Program-made: the position numbers and the translations under genes
Assembly (NCBI RefSeq): GCF_020085105.1
Contig: NC_058048.1
Coordinates: 7,808,862-7,872,861 of the forward strand
Length of the DNA stretch: 64,000 nucleotides
Source of the DNA: Siniperca chuatsi
Lineage: Eukaryota > Chordata > Actinopteri > Centrarchiformes > Sinipercidae
Reading direction: 5' to 3'
Notes under the pieces: model-generated
Databases searched by the model: none
What the model was told of the DNA's origin: nothing
Seen by the model: the letters and a program-made list of their open reading frames with translations, nothing else
Shown here: positions 29,931 to 43,259 of the stretch, in pieces
Layout: each line of letters opens with the position of its first letter
Position numbering within the stretch: position 1 is the stretch's first letter

Positions 29931-32255
29931 ATGCTATCAGAAGTCCTGCAGGTGCTGCGTGGAGCAGGTAAGGTGGGTTCTGCCCTCGTCACCACCCAGG
30001 GAGAACAGCTCCGATTAATGGTCTGCAACTCCTCCATGGGAGCAGGGGTCAAAGTTGCTCAGGATGTGGTGGACGGACTGGTGGGCACCTTTATGGGCAG
30101 CAGCAATCCGGTAAGGATTCCTGCATAGACCTTGAATCCATCACATTGGGCTTTGGGAACTTGTGATGGGCTTTTGACATTATCTGCACAAAAATAATTA
30201 TTTAAAACAATAATTGATAGATTAATTGATGATGAAAAAACAACAGTTAAATGCAGCCCAAGTTATATGTACATATAGTAATTATTTGGCTAATTTACTT
30301 GTCCAACTCACAACAGTCAGTAAAGGAGGATGTGTTTCCGGATGCGGAGGGTTGGGAGAATATGGACCCTGATGAAGCAGCCAAATGGGCTGTGGGGTCA
30401 GAGTTCCCCCCTGATGCTCCGGATCAAAGCCAAACAGAAGCTGGATCTGCAGCAGAGATGCCAACAGGTATTGTCAATACCAGCATGTTAACATGTACAG
30501 GAGTTGACATACACTAAGTAATTGGCACTAAAGAGTTTTTATATAAAAATATTTTAATGTCATCAGGCCTTTTCCAGTGTTGCAATTTTTGAAAAGATTT
30601 GTCATAAAAACATCTTCAAGACTTGGAAAAGAAAGTGAATAATGGAAATCTGATAGCATGTATACAATGTGAATGTATCCTTATTATTTCCACTTTAAGT
30701 ACTAACTTTTTGTAAGTATTTTGCCTTTGAATATTCAAGTGCTTGAAAACTCTAGAGTTCTGTCGTATACAAAAAAAGTCAAGTCTCACATTTTTCTTCA
30801 CATATTGTTTGTTTTTTTCTCATACATGAACTGACCAGACACACAGGCCAATATGATAAGACTTCAAAAGAGTCACATAATGGTTCCCTCATGTTCACGT
30901 CATGTATTCACTGAAACATTGCCCTCTCCGCTCACTAACATAGGAGTTCCTCCTCCTCCAGGGGTAGCTCCTGCAGGGTCGGGCTGGCCGGGACAGAGCG
31001 CTCGCTTCCTCCACACGACCCCCAGCCTCCACCGGTACTACTACCAGACCAGGTCTGTCCACGACACGGTGGTGGCCAGACTCACACCAGAGGACATCAA
31101 GAAAGCCAGGGAGGCCAAGCAGGCCTTGGTCAAACCTGTCAGACAGAAGGTTGGTTGAAGGTCTTGATCTGCAGACTAACTTTGATTTAATGAAAAAAAA
31201 AGAAGCAATATGTGTTATTGCAGATTATGTTATTTATGAAGCTGTTTATACCTGTGAAGTCCATCAGAGCGAATTATTCAGTTTTTTTTTAAATTTTATT
31301 TTTTTTAGTGTCTAATCTTTATGGGTTATTTTGATGAGCAGGCTTGTACCTAAGAGACAGATGCTGTGATGACGAGATGGTCATTATATGACTTTACATT
31401 CAAACATTTTATCTTGTCATGTAAGTGATTGTTCAGATAGGGCACGGTGATGACTTTGGTAGAAGCAATATGCATAAATGGAAAAGAAATGTTGCATATT
31501 CAGAAATAATCAGTTGTCACTGGCCAATAGAATTCGTTAAAACATTTTTTTATCAAGGCCAGATAAAATAAGTATAGGTCAAGCTAAGCCAGGTTTTGTC
31601 TTATACACACATGTTGACACACATGTCAATAATCATCAACAGCTTTGATTTCAAATGAATGTATTCATTGTTTTTATTATCTGGTATGTCTTCCCTCAGC
31701 TGAGTGACCGTGCCAGAGAGAGGAAGGTGCCCGCCACAAGAATCAGCAGACTAGTTAATTTTGGGGGTAAGAACAATATACTTTTTTCCTTTTTGTGCAC
31801 ATCATATTTGGCAAGATACATTGTCCATACACTTTTGTCCAATAGAGAATTCTTCTCATTCCACTCCAGGTTGTCACATGGATCCAAGCACAGCAGGAGA
31901 AATAAGACTGTGTACAATAAAATGTTTAGCTTATGAAACACATAAGCTTACAGTCTGCTGGAAATACAGTGCATATAGGGCAGTAATTACACACATACAG
32001 TGTACAATGTTCAGACTTCCTTTGTCAGTCATCAGGGGACAAATCTTCAAGACAATATTTTAACCTTATTATACCAACACTGACAGTGCATTGAAAATAT
32101 CATAAGGTGAGGTCAATGACATAACTCTGCTGATAAATGTAACAAAAGTATGAATACTTTTTGTAGTATAAGCTGGGCTGTTCAGTGTTGCTCTGTAAAA
32201 ATGGTATATTTTGTTTTAAATGTTCCAGCATTATCAGTGCTTCATAGCACATAAT

Positions 32256-32290
<35 letters not shown>

Positions 32291-32493
32291 AATAATCACT
32301 TTTTCACACAGGGCCATGTAGGTTTGGATTTTATTTTCCCTTAATAATAACAACCTTCATTTAAAAACTGCATTTTGTGTTTACTTGTGTTATCTTTGAC
32401 TAATATTTAAATTTGTTTGATCTGAAACATTTAAGTGTGACAAACATGCAAAAAAATAAGAAATCAGGAAGGGGGAAACACTTTTTCACACCA

Positions 32494-32577
<84 letters not shown>

Positions 32578-35500
32578 CAAATACAAGTAACAAGTAATAT
32601 ATATATACAGTATATTCTTATTCACAACTGTTGTCCAAGGGCCTTCCGTGTTTATAAAGAAAAGTGAATGCTTTAGCATTTCCTCAACAGCAATGAGTAG
32701 TAATGTCAGAATTTAAAAACTCTTAAATGTTTTGCAAAAGATACCAGACATTAAATATCATTTCACTCTTCAACTAGCAGCAGCAGCTGTGTCAAATTAG
32801 CGCTTCCCTCAAGCATCTGTTAAGTGGGCCTAAATTTAAACTCACTTGTGTCTCCGTCTCCCTGCTGCAGGACTCGCAGTAGGACTCGGGATTGGTGCCA
32901 TTGCAGAAGCTGCAAAACAGTCATTTGGAGGCAAACAAAAAGGAGGTAAAAATATTCTCTTCTCCTCTCCTGTTTTCTGCCATCCTGTAAAATAGCGTTT
33001 GATCCAGCGCACACTTGGCAGATCCAGCAGACAGACGGACAGCTGGTCGGCCCTGGAGAAGTTTCTCATGTGTCAGCACCTGCCAGGCACTGGACAGGCA
33101 TTAAATCAAAGCTGTTAACAGGAACTTCAAGAGAGGCTTTAATATGTGTTAAATGAACAGTGTTTAATGATGCACCACTGCCCCTGTTTCTACAATTGGC
33201 TAGTAAGGGCTGGAGTTAACTTATTGACATGCAGCACTAGCTAAGATAAAATAAGATAATTGCTAAGACAAATTGCTCTTGTTTATGCTTTTGTACTTCT
33301 AATATGCTGTGCTTCATATCACTGCTAATACTTCTCCTGTCTGTGTACGCGCTGTCTGTTTTATAGACAGGAGTGCCCTGTTAGACACTCCTCTCCTGTC
33401 AGAGGCCAATGCTGAGAGAATAGTCAACACATTGTGCAAGGTCCGTGGGGCTGCACTCAAGATAGGACAGATGCTCAGCATTCAAGGTACACACTTTAGC
33501 AACCGCATCACTGCAAAATGGTGTTCAGATGTCCTCACAGTCGCAGAGGATCTCTAGGCAGTGAAATATTTTGTTCTCACAACTTCTCATTATTTTTTCT
33601 TCAGATAACTCCTTCATTAACCCCCAGCTGCAGAAGATCTTTGAAAGGGTCCGGCAGAGCGCAGACTTCATGCCTACTTGGCAGATGCATGTAAGCATGA
33701 ACTGACCCTCCTTGGTCATCTAGTGGATTAGCAGTAAATGTTTCTAAAACCTCAAAGGAAAGTGCTGCAGTGTGTGTTTCTGACAAGATGAGGTTGCACA
33801 AAAGAGAGTTTGACCAAATGTGTGACCAAATATGTGTTTTTAAGGCTTGCCTTAGAGTAAGAACTTTTTTTGTGTGGGTCTGATTGTGTAGAAAGCTCTC
33901 GAGGAAGAACTGGGGCCAGGCTGGCGAGAGAAGCTATCATCCTTCGAAGACAAACCGTTTGCTGCAGCTTCCATTGGCCAGGTGCATCATGGGGTGTTAA
34001 AAGATGGTAGAGAAATTGCCATGAAGATCCAGGTATTCATACACACTCTGTTTCTGTCTCCCTGAACAACCTCTGTCTTTCTCTGTCTGCATTGATTCCG
34101 TCTGTTATTCCCATATTCCTCCCAGTACCCCGGAGTGGCAGAGAGCATCCACAGTGACATAAACAACCTGATGTCAGTTCTGAAAATGAGCGTGGTCCTG
34201 CCAGAAGGTAACACCTACATCAATATTTGTTTTAGTGTTTGTTTTATCCACTCAAGACTCCTGATACATATAGTAATTATAAAAATACAGCAATTTTTTT
34301 TAAGTCAAAGGCATATATTTACTAAATATAAACGGCTCTGGCAGTTGTCATATTGTTGCAGGTACATTCATTACTTAGTGACACACATGTCTTCAAAGTC
34401 TTACCATTTAGTAGTTTTATGACGTAGAATTTAAGCACATGCGTGAACTATTGTTCCTCTGTGTAAGTTACTTTGATTCTGCAGCTTTGGTGATAACACT
34501 AGGGGTGTGGCGATACACTCAGCTCACGAGACGAGACGAGACGATACACGATATTGGGTTCACTAGAACGAGACGATATTTTAACATTACTTTTAAGAAA
34601 ACTTCAATGATGAAATATATGACTTGAAAAATAGCCTTTTATTTGACTGAGTTTCAAAACAATGCAGGTGCATTTTGAAATGTTTTATAATTGTGCACGC
34701 ATGAACTACAGAAAATGGCCTCATATCAGCTGCAGTGAATATGCCGATGTCTCTCGTGGCACAAGATCTCGTTACACCCCTAGAAAACACCATATTGAGG
34801 ATAAGAAATCCAAATTCAGTTATTTTTATCTTGAAACAGCTGCTGTTGTCCTCATTTGACTGCCCCCCATCATTTTACTGGGAGGTGACTATATATGCAT
34901 CTCCCATTGATTTGTTCTGTTCTCTTTCATTCCAGCATTTTTACTATTACAGCTTAGACCATGGGGTGGTGCTATAGTTGCAGGTCAAACCTAGGTGACA
35001 CAGTTGTTACTGAGTGACAATGAGGACGTCTGCATCATGTTACTTGTTTCCTTATTATGCCCAATCCTACACGTTTCAGTCAAAAACATTAAATTATTTA
35101 TCATAACCAATGATTACACAGTTTTATTTTGTATACGATGATGTACACCATTTCAGTCTCACATACACCATGAGAATTGTTTTCACGCTCATTTGCAGAA
35201 ACCATGTTGTTGTGTTTAAAGATGACCAAGTCTGTATGTTTTCTTTAGTTTTCCCTGCTGAGTTTTGCACTGTTTATTTTTCCACAGGTCTGTTTGCTGA
35301 CAGCAGCTTAGAGGTTCTTCAGAGGGAGCTGGCATGGGAGTGTGACTACAAGAGGGAGGCAGAGTGTGCCAAGAAGTTCAGGTAAGTTTTATGTGGCGTA
35401 TTGAACCATAAAGCCTCCTACACTGAAGCCCACCGGTGAGCCGTTACATACCATGTAATTGCACAGAATAGAAACCACACCAGGGTTAGCTATGAAGTTT

Positions 35501-38500
35501 CAGGATGGTTACTCTATTATTAGATGGACGTTTCACTAAATATTTGCTACTGCATATATATTGCACAGAGACTGTATATAGCTCTCCTTTGATTTTATTG
35601 AAAAATCTGTCTCTTCTTTTGATATGTTGGTCCTGATTATGATTCAAAGCTTTGTACTTTTAGGATTTGTACTACAGATTTATTTTTTGTATTTCTTTTT
35701 ATACATTTATGTAGTTTGTAGGGGTACTCTACCCCTACTACTAATACTACTGACTATATTATTATTAAATATAATTAATATTGTTGTCACAATTACAATG
35801 TTAGAGCTACATTTCTAGGTAGTATATTTAGTTGACTTATACAGACATTATATTAAGTCATTTAGTCATTGTTCACTATCTCTATGTGCACGTTCGTTTT
35901 CTAACTGATTTCACATATATTCTACATATTCTGCAAATGCACAAAGCACTCCTCATGAATGGGTTGTCTTTGTTGTTGTTTTTTTCGGACCATTTGTGTC
36001 TGGCCTCCAGGTCCCTGCTGGAGGGAAATGAGTTTTTCCAAGTCCCTGAGGTTATTGATGAGCTGTCAGGCCACAAGGTGCTGGCCATGGAGCTGGTACA
36101 GGGAGTCCCACTGGACCGCTGTGTAGACCTGGATCAGGAGACCAGGAACCAGGTATGGGTTGACTCAACAAGTACATGGATCCCATTTGTCATGGAATTT
36201 CCTCAATGTCATTGAAATGTGTGAGTGGTGCACTGGAGACAGGGAAAGTCAAGGAATTTGGTTAATTATATGGCCATTTGAGGTATTTCAAAAGTTTTTA
36301 CAAATGATACTATGAATGAATGAACTATAGCAGAATGTTCTTGATCAGGCGACAGTATCAAATATTGTTATGGTATTGGGTGGTGATGCTCAATTTTGTT
36401 TTCTCTTCACCAAAGCTATATCAAACCAGCAATGATAAATCAGTTTCAAGTAATAAAAGTGCTGGAATCTATCAATTAATGGAAAGTGAAAGAAAGATCA
36501 TGGGATTTTACATAAGGGCCATGGTGAGAACGCTGCATAGGATACTATGTGGCTGAAAGATCTAGCCTATCACAGTCTGGATCTCTAATTGTAGGAACCA
36601 ATTAAAGCTGTATTCTGTATTCCACCCCGTGTTGATGAAAGGAAGCATAATGTATATCACTTTTATTTTTAACATACATGGCATATGCCATAATGTGACA
36701 AGTGCAGAACTGAGCTGATACATTATTCATTAACTCCCATAGAAACAAGTTACTTGCTGGCAAATTATACAGCAGGACTTCAACATTTTACCCAGTGTGA
36801 AAAGGACAGCATCAGTGAAAATTAGACTGTGTGTCAAAATATGCATTTTACAGTTGAGATGTATGCAGTTTATAGGGTGACCTACGGTAAGTCAGCATCT
36901 TTGGACGTGGTGAGTGTGTGGCAGTGCACTGTACCAAGTACCATGAGAAATCTACACAGAATAGAATAAGATATATGAAATAGATTTTATGTACCAGACC
37001 ATAACAAAAGCTATAGCATGAAAACATCACATTGATAATAACAGCATGGCAGTAAACACCTACCTCTCCTCTCCTTCCGTCTCCAGATCTGTTTCAACAT
37101 CCTCCAGTTGTGTCTCAGGGAGCTGTTTGAGTTCAGGTTCATGCAGACAGATCCAAACTGGGCCAACTTCTTCTATAACTCAGACACCAACAAGGTGAAG
37201 TTGTAAATTAATTGAATGAAAGAAAGGGATGCCATGTTGACCAAATATTTAATTGTTCCAAAAAATCATCATATGCAGCAGATGCATAACAATTTCATCT
37301 TATCTGTAGGTTGTTCTGTTGGACTTTGGAGCGTGCAGAAGCTACCCAGAATCATTCACAGATGACTACATACAAGTATGATGAATCTAAAATTATACGA
37401 TATCCACCAGTGACCCACACAACATGATTTATGCAACAACATTTCTATGAATAATTAAGCACTCAAGTCTTCGGCTAAACAGTCGAGGAAAAACGATCAC
37501 AATTACATGCATGTGCACACATTCCCCAACTTGCAGCTACTTCAATCTGTCGGTGCCTTTAAGTGGAGCTCTTTAAATAAACATGATTACCAAATCCATA
37601 TCATAATTTTGTCCGTGTGTGTGTGTGTGTTGCATGTTCAGGTGGTGCATGCAGCTTCCGTGGGTGATCGAGCCACTGTTCTTTCCAAATCGAAGGACCT
37701 GAAATTCCTGACAGGCTTCGAGGCCAAGGTAAGGTATTTTAGTCTCTGCTGCTGTGCTCATTTATTTTTGATATGGTTTATTCTCCTCTGTCTCATTTAT
37801 TTGTGTCTCTTCTTACCTCTGTAATAATATAATAATAATAATAATCTTTATTTATAGAGCACTCCATGTTATAAAGTGCTTCAAAAAGGCAGCAAAATAC
37901 AACACACGTCATAAAACCAACTGGTTTTAGAAGAAAACAGATAAAAAACAAGGAAAAGTAGTAAGTAAAAGACAGTTAAAAGAAAATTAAAACTGAAGTA
38001 TAATCAGGAAAGGCTCTCTGATAAAATTATGTTTTAAGAAGGGACTTAAAAGAGATCGCTGACTCAGCTGACCTGATTTCCTCGGGCAGGCTGTCCCAAA
38101 GCCTCGGGGTCCTGACTGCAAACGCTCTGTCCCCTTTAGTTTTCAGCCGGGTGTGTGGAACAGACAAAAGACCTCTGCCCAAGGATCTCAAAGTACATGG
38201 CGGCGTGTACAGTACTAAGAGGTCAGAGATATAGCAGGGAGAGAGGCCATGAAGTGCCTTTAAAAGTAATCAGTAAAATCTTAAAATGTATTCTAAAACT
38301 TACTTGGAGCCAGTGTAAAGAGGCTGAAGCAGGAGTTATGTCATCACGTTTCTTGGTTCTGGTTAAAAGCCTGGCAGCTGAGTTCTGTACAGTCTGGAGT
38401 CGATCAATAGATTTTTGGTTCAGGCAAGGAAAAAGGCTGTTGCATTCATACATGCGTGATGTGATGAAGGCATGTAAAATGGTCTCTGTGTCTTTTAAAA

Positions 38501-40274
38501 GTTAAGAGATTGTATTTTTGGTGTATGTCTTAGATGATAAAAACACGATTGCACAATCTTTGTGGTGTGCTTAATGTGTTCCAATAGGGAACCAGCAGAT
38601 GGCAGAATTTGTTTTGCCATGTGCTGGGACCCAATGACAAGGATCTGTTTTGTTAGGGTTAGGGACATTTTTTGACATCACAGAAGCAGTTGTGAAGTGA
38701 ACTCAGCATTCCAGGTTCTGTGGATATAACGGGCAGGTACATCTGCATATCATCAGCATAAAAATGAAAACTGACACCATGTCTATGAATAATGTGCCCA
38801 AGGGGAAGCATGTATAAAGAAAAGAAAATTGGTCCCAAAACCGACACCTGAGGGACACCATACTTAACAGGAAAATGAAGAGACATAGTTGTTCGCAGAG
38901 ACGTAGAACCTCCAATTCGACAGGTACGATGAAAACCATTCTAAGGCTGTACCAGATATCCCCACCCAGTGCCTCAGTCTGCATAACAGGATGCCATGGT
39001 CGACTGTGTCAAAGGCTACGCTAAAGTCCAGGAATACAAGGACTGAGCACATGTCATCATCAGAGCAGGGCACTCTCAGTGCTGTGATACTTCTGAAAGA
39101 TTGAAACTTTTCTTAAATGTTGTTATTTTCCAGTGCAGAGAGAAATTATTCGGACACTATTTTTTCTAAAATTTTTGATATAAAAGGTAACTTGAAAATT
39201 GGTCGATAGTTTTGAGGGAGGGAGGGATCCAGCCCAGGTTTTTTTTAGTAGTGGGTTCACACAAGCAGTTTTAAAATAATCAAGGACACAACCAGTAGAC
39301 AAGGAACTGTTAAAAACAGAAAGCAAACAGGGCCCAGATGTTAACAGATTAACAAGATAAAACTGGTTAAAATGATCTTGTAGCGGGTGAAGGACATCAA
39401 AGTAAGTAGCATTTTGGGTAATAGAGGCTCTAATTGACTCCACTTTATCAGTAAAACAATTCACAGGCAGCATCTTTTAGCTGGGGCACAGGGAGGGGCC
39501 GGTCTTAAAGGTCCAGTGTGTAACATTTAAGAAGAGCTATTGGCAGAAATGGAATATAATATTGATAAGTATGTTTTTATTAGTGTAGAATCACCTGAAA
39601 ATAAGAATCGTTGTGTTTTCATTACCTTTAAAATAAGCCGTTATTATCTACAGAGGCAGCGGGTCCCTTTCCACATTTCTACAGTAGCCCAGAACGGACA
39701 AACCAATCACTGGCTCCATGCCATGGAGTTGTATATACAGTATGGCTACATAAGATATAATGCGCACTTTAGGTCATAACATCTCAAGTAAACATTTCCT
39801 CAGGCTACCTCAGAGTGTACACACTCAAAAATGCAGCATAAAGTCTGTTTGTGTTGTGTAAGCATACAGTATACTGTTCTACTTTACAGCTATCAGCTTC
39901 TATATTGAAATCTTAGTTCAGTTGATGCACACAGGTAGCCATTGTAATGCCTCCATGCTCCCTACCAGGCCTTCGAGGATGCCCACGTGGAGGCGGTGAT
40001 GATCCTCGGCGAAGCCTTTGCATTTGCGGAGCCCTTTGACTTTGGCACCCAGAGCACCACCCAGCGCATCCAGAGCCTCATCCCTGTCATGCTACGCCAC
40101 CGCCTCACGCCTCCGCCCGAGGAAACGTACTCCCTCCACCGCAAGATGGCCGGCTCCTTCCTCATCTGCTCCAAACTGAATGCACGCATATCGTGCAGGG
40201 ACATGTTCCTGGATGTGTACAACACCTACAGCCAGAGAAGGCAGGTGGAGCAGGCAGCACAGGCCAGTGCTTAG
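29931..40274 (+). CDS. coq8b: Atypical kinase COQ8B, mitochondrial (ADCK4)
   Basis: Fifteen coding exons join in frame: 29931-30110, 30317-30467, 30944-31149, 31700-31766, 32871-32945, 33367-33486, 33605-33690, 33892-34032, 34126-34207, 35288-35381, 36011-36152, 37087-37194, 37310-37375, 37642-37728 and 39969-40274. The product is 636 aa. COQ8 proteins are UbiB-family atypical kinases/ATPases of the matrix face of the inner mitochondrial membrane that support coenzyme Q synthesis. Visible are the KxGQ motif KIGQ (258-261), the Ala-rich loop AAAS (319-322) that replaces the usual P-loop, a lysine in IAMK (340), QTDPNWANF in the catalytic loop, and DFG (489-491). A Gly-rich hydrophobic segment at about 202-217 fits the membrane helix. 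LAWECDY, GVPLDRC and [31 protein letters not shown] match human COQ8B better than COQ8A. The N-terminal region is longer than human COQ8B (544 aa) and resembles COQ8A in length. Confidence 0.95.
32257..32297. repeat. (TAA)n microsatellite in coq8b intron
   Basis: About 12 AAT units, with one interruption, lie in the intron between coding exons 4 and 5 of the UbiB region (31767-32870). Confidence 0.85.
32420..32575. repeat. (TA)n microsatellite attached to a dispersed-repeat fragment
   Basis: A pure TA run of about 77 bp (32499-32575) directly follows CACTTTTTCACACCACTGTG, a block common in fish interspersed repeats. Both lie in the same coq8b intron as the TAA tract. Confidence 0.75.
34500..34782. 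mobile_element. hAT-type MITE in coq8b intron
   Basis: A 283-bp non-coding element has imperfect terminal inverted repeats starting TAGGGGTGT at 34500 and ending ACACCCCTA at 34782. It is flanked by 8-bp target duplications that match at 7 of 8 positions (GATAACAC at 34492-34499, GAAAACAC at 34783-34790). Eight-bp duplications and these ends are typical of hAT elements. Repeated ACGAGACGAGACGAGACGA lies near the left end. It carries no transposase and sits in the intron 34208-35287. Confidence 0.75.
37826..39475 (-). mobile_element. Decayed L2-like LINE, antisense in coq8b intron
   Basis: Reading on the minus strand, pieces of one reverse transcriptase appear in order: [24 protein letters not shown] (38864-39073), then [14 protein letters not shown] and [12 protein letters not shown] (about 38730-38860), then [22 protein letters not shown] (about 38340-38410). 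The order and spacing fit one 5'-truncated copy with frameshifts. It ends in CTCTATAAATAAAGATTATT and an ATT-repeat tail (37826-37852), the kind of tail seen in L2-clade LINEs. It occupies the intron 37729-39968. It is not functional. Confidence 0.75.
39508..39780. repeat. Dispersed fish repeat, probably a DNA-transposon MITE
   Basis: The block starts AAAGGTCCAGTGTGTAACAT and contains ATGGAATATAATATTGATAA and TACAGTAGCCCAGAACGGAC, which I recognise as a very common interspersed sequence in fish. Terminal repeats were not resolved. It directly follows the 5' end of the LINE in the same intron. Confidence 0.55.
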
Positions 40275-41330
40275 ACGCTCAGGGACAAGGTTACTGCCTA
40301 AATATGCCTAGGACCTTTTCAGAGTAGGCTGCTAAGTAAAGGGACAGAAAAGATGGAGTCTTGAATCTACAAGTGGAGACACTGGATCAGACTAACCTAA
40401 GACTTTATACCATGCCAATATGTAACTGACTATGGCAACACGCTCTAATGAGGACCATGAATGTGCTTGAGTTTCTATGCCTTTCTCCTTTCAGTGCTAC
40501 AGTTCACTGACATCAGTGAGAGGATATAATGATGTGGGCGATCCCACCCCAACATGTCACTCAGTGACTCATCAAGGCTTGACTAAGCTCTCACGCTCAT
40601 ATACAGACAAACATAAATACTTAATAACTATGACATGGAATTTGATTATTGTGTCATAACAAAAATATGCTTAAGCCCAAATGGTTATATTACTTATTAA
40701 ATCTGTATGATAACTGAAGAGAGGATTATTTAATTCATTTTAAGTGTTTAGGGTGTGTGTTTGATCAAATTGGCAAAAAGGTTACATCTCTCTGTCACAG
40801 AAAACACACTACACAGTGATGCTGTACATTTAAGCCAGCTTTGTTTGCAGTTTCTCAAAAGGCAAGTTGTACTGTATATTTCCATTGTGCTTGCCTGGCT
40901 AAAATTAATTAATTCTGACTCCTACTCACTCTGACAGCAAGGTCCACCATATTTCCAAGAGAATGGGTATCTTCTGTCCTAAAGGACACATAATAAACCC
41001 TGCATTGCTTAGCTGATGCTGCCAAGTGCTCTCTTTTGTAAGAAGGACTTTGTGTGCTGCATGATGAGTTGGCAAATAAAGCTTTCTCCTAAATGTAGTG
41101 ATTGGCACACCTAGATGAGCAGATTATCAGAGGACTTAGTGAAGACCGTCTAATGTAATCCCAGTGAGTAATGGCCTTGCATTATAAAGTATATTTGACA
41201 TAAAACTCCATAATGGGAAATACTGTCAGTCCTTTTTTGTGTTTGAACACTTCTTTATGACAGAGATGTGTACTGTCACCTACAAGGCAGTGTGCTGTGC
41301 ATTGTTTTTGTTTTTTTATGAAATAAAATA
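40275..41330 (+). terminator. coq8b: coq8b 3'UTR with candidate poly(A) signals
   Basis: After the TAG at 40272-40274, AATAAA occurs at 41075-41080 and again at 41322-41327. The transcript probably ends at one of these, giving a 3'UTR of about 0.8-1.05 kb. Confidence 0.5.
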
Positions 41331-43255
41331 TGTGAAAGATTTACATGTATCACAAATTGAGCTTTACTGGCAGGTGTCAAGAAGAGGCTAAGCCAAAGAT
41401 GTCCTTCACTCAGTTCTGATCTTTCCCTTTCAGTTTTAGACCTCTTTGGGAAATGTCATTGACTGGAGGCCACGTTTGACACCATTCTCCACTTAAACTG
41501 TTCTTGTATCGACCGTTAAGCATCATGAAGCAGTCATTTTGGCTCAAAATGTAAGACTTGAGCTAATGGTGGCATTGATGGGTCTATTTTTTTCCAGGAA
41601 CTATTTCTGTTTCAAGGCAATGCTGTCTATTTTATCTTCAATTAAGCCATTACATCACTACAGGACCGAGCTGTTCCTACAGTGAGGCCGGCTCTGATAC
41701 ACTACATCAGAATCACAGTTTATTTTTCGGAGTTTTGGGAATCAGCCACAGTTAATAACTGCAGCACATACTTAGAGAAGAAAAAGCACATTCTTCTCTT
41801 GTAGTTTCACACAACGGAAAGTTGGAGCGTTTCTCTGCATGTAAGCAGCAGCTGGCTTCAGTTTATTGGAGGAGAATTGGCTCTTTTTGGCCCCAGTCTC
41901 AGACTCTTCATTAGGGCTAACACTGGACTGGCAATAATGTGATGTTGCAGTTAAGGTCTACCGGTGACCACAGTGTGAACATTAAGTAACAGTTAGCAGT
42001 CTGTCTGCCCAGTATGCTTTTATTGTTTATGTCATATAGGGTGAACTGGCTCTAATATGTTAGACCTTTACTGTTAGTTTTCTGTCTTCAGCTATTAGGA
42101 TTCCCTGGGGATGTTTACTGGTTACAGTAACCTTACTGTGTTGTGCTTGTTTTTCATTTTTATTTCATTTTATTACTTTTTAAGCTCATATGGTATCACT
42201 ATAATAATTATCAGCTGGGCTGTAACAACCATTGTGGACAATGAAGTCATGGCATTTGGATTTTTGGGGAATTTATTTATTTTTTTGGCAACCTGAGAGT
42301 AGTTTACATGCAACAATTCAAAAACAACCATTTTCTGAATATTTATAATATATAAGTCAGATTCCAGTATATTTTTTAGACTCAATATGATTAAAGATCC
42401 CCGCCAGACATATAGTATATATACAGTTTTAAGACATATAAAATATTTTGTGACTAATCGTTTTTTCCACAAAAAAGTTCAATTGACTAGTTCATTTTTT
42501 TTAGAAGCCCATCTACTCTTTCTCATTGAAAAATCCAGAATTTATGAATATGCAAATATTTTTCATTACAAAAGTTGAACTGTTGGACACAAGCTACCTC
42601 CTACTTCACTGAAAAGTCAATTCCCAGTGTATGTGCACTAGAGGCTTCAAGTTTCCACATCGCACTTGTGTAAGTTGCATACTTGACAGTGAGCACAGAG
42701 AAACATTCCCTCGTCAGCAGATGAATGTAAAAACAGCCTTCTAATGTCAAACTCGTTCTGCACAGTGAAGCTCAAACATCCAAGTGAAGTGACAAAAAGA
42801 CACATTTCTGAGCGGAGGGGGGCTTTAAAATTGACTAGTTTTAGACCAACAACAAAAAATAAAAAAAATCATGGATTCAACATTTCAGTCTGTGCAGGGT
42901 TTTGAAACAAAATCTCTAAATGGAAATGCCTGTGGTCTTCATGTTGAGAAATAAAATTTAGCAGTGAATATAACTGAACAGTTAACTGAATAAATAACAT
43001 ATGAACAATTCAGATAATAATATATTACTCCATTATATTCATACCTTAAATGTAAAGTGATATTAAGGCTGGACAATGAGTTAATAGTCTACTGAACCAC
43101 TAAGCTTGGCGTTATTCAATAGAGTGCGTTTAACCTGTATTTCTTATTATTATTGTATCTGCGCACTGTAATGGCCTGAAGACCTGACCTGAAGCCTGCA
43201 GCTGCAACTCTCTACAAGCAAAAGGAGAATCTCCCCACAGGGATGATTGGAGTCA
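41331..43255. other. Intergenic region downstream of coq8b
   Basis: This 1.9 kb AT-rich stretch shows no coding exon, no recognisable mobile element and no long simple repeat on either strand. Confidence 0.6.
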
Positions 43256-43259
43256 CTCA

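Noticed and set aside
38223-38453. Small open frame with [13 protein letters not shown] in the coq8b intron as a host gene
   Set aside because: It is the C-terminal part of a decayed LINE reverse transcriptase, not a host exon.
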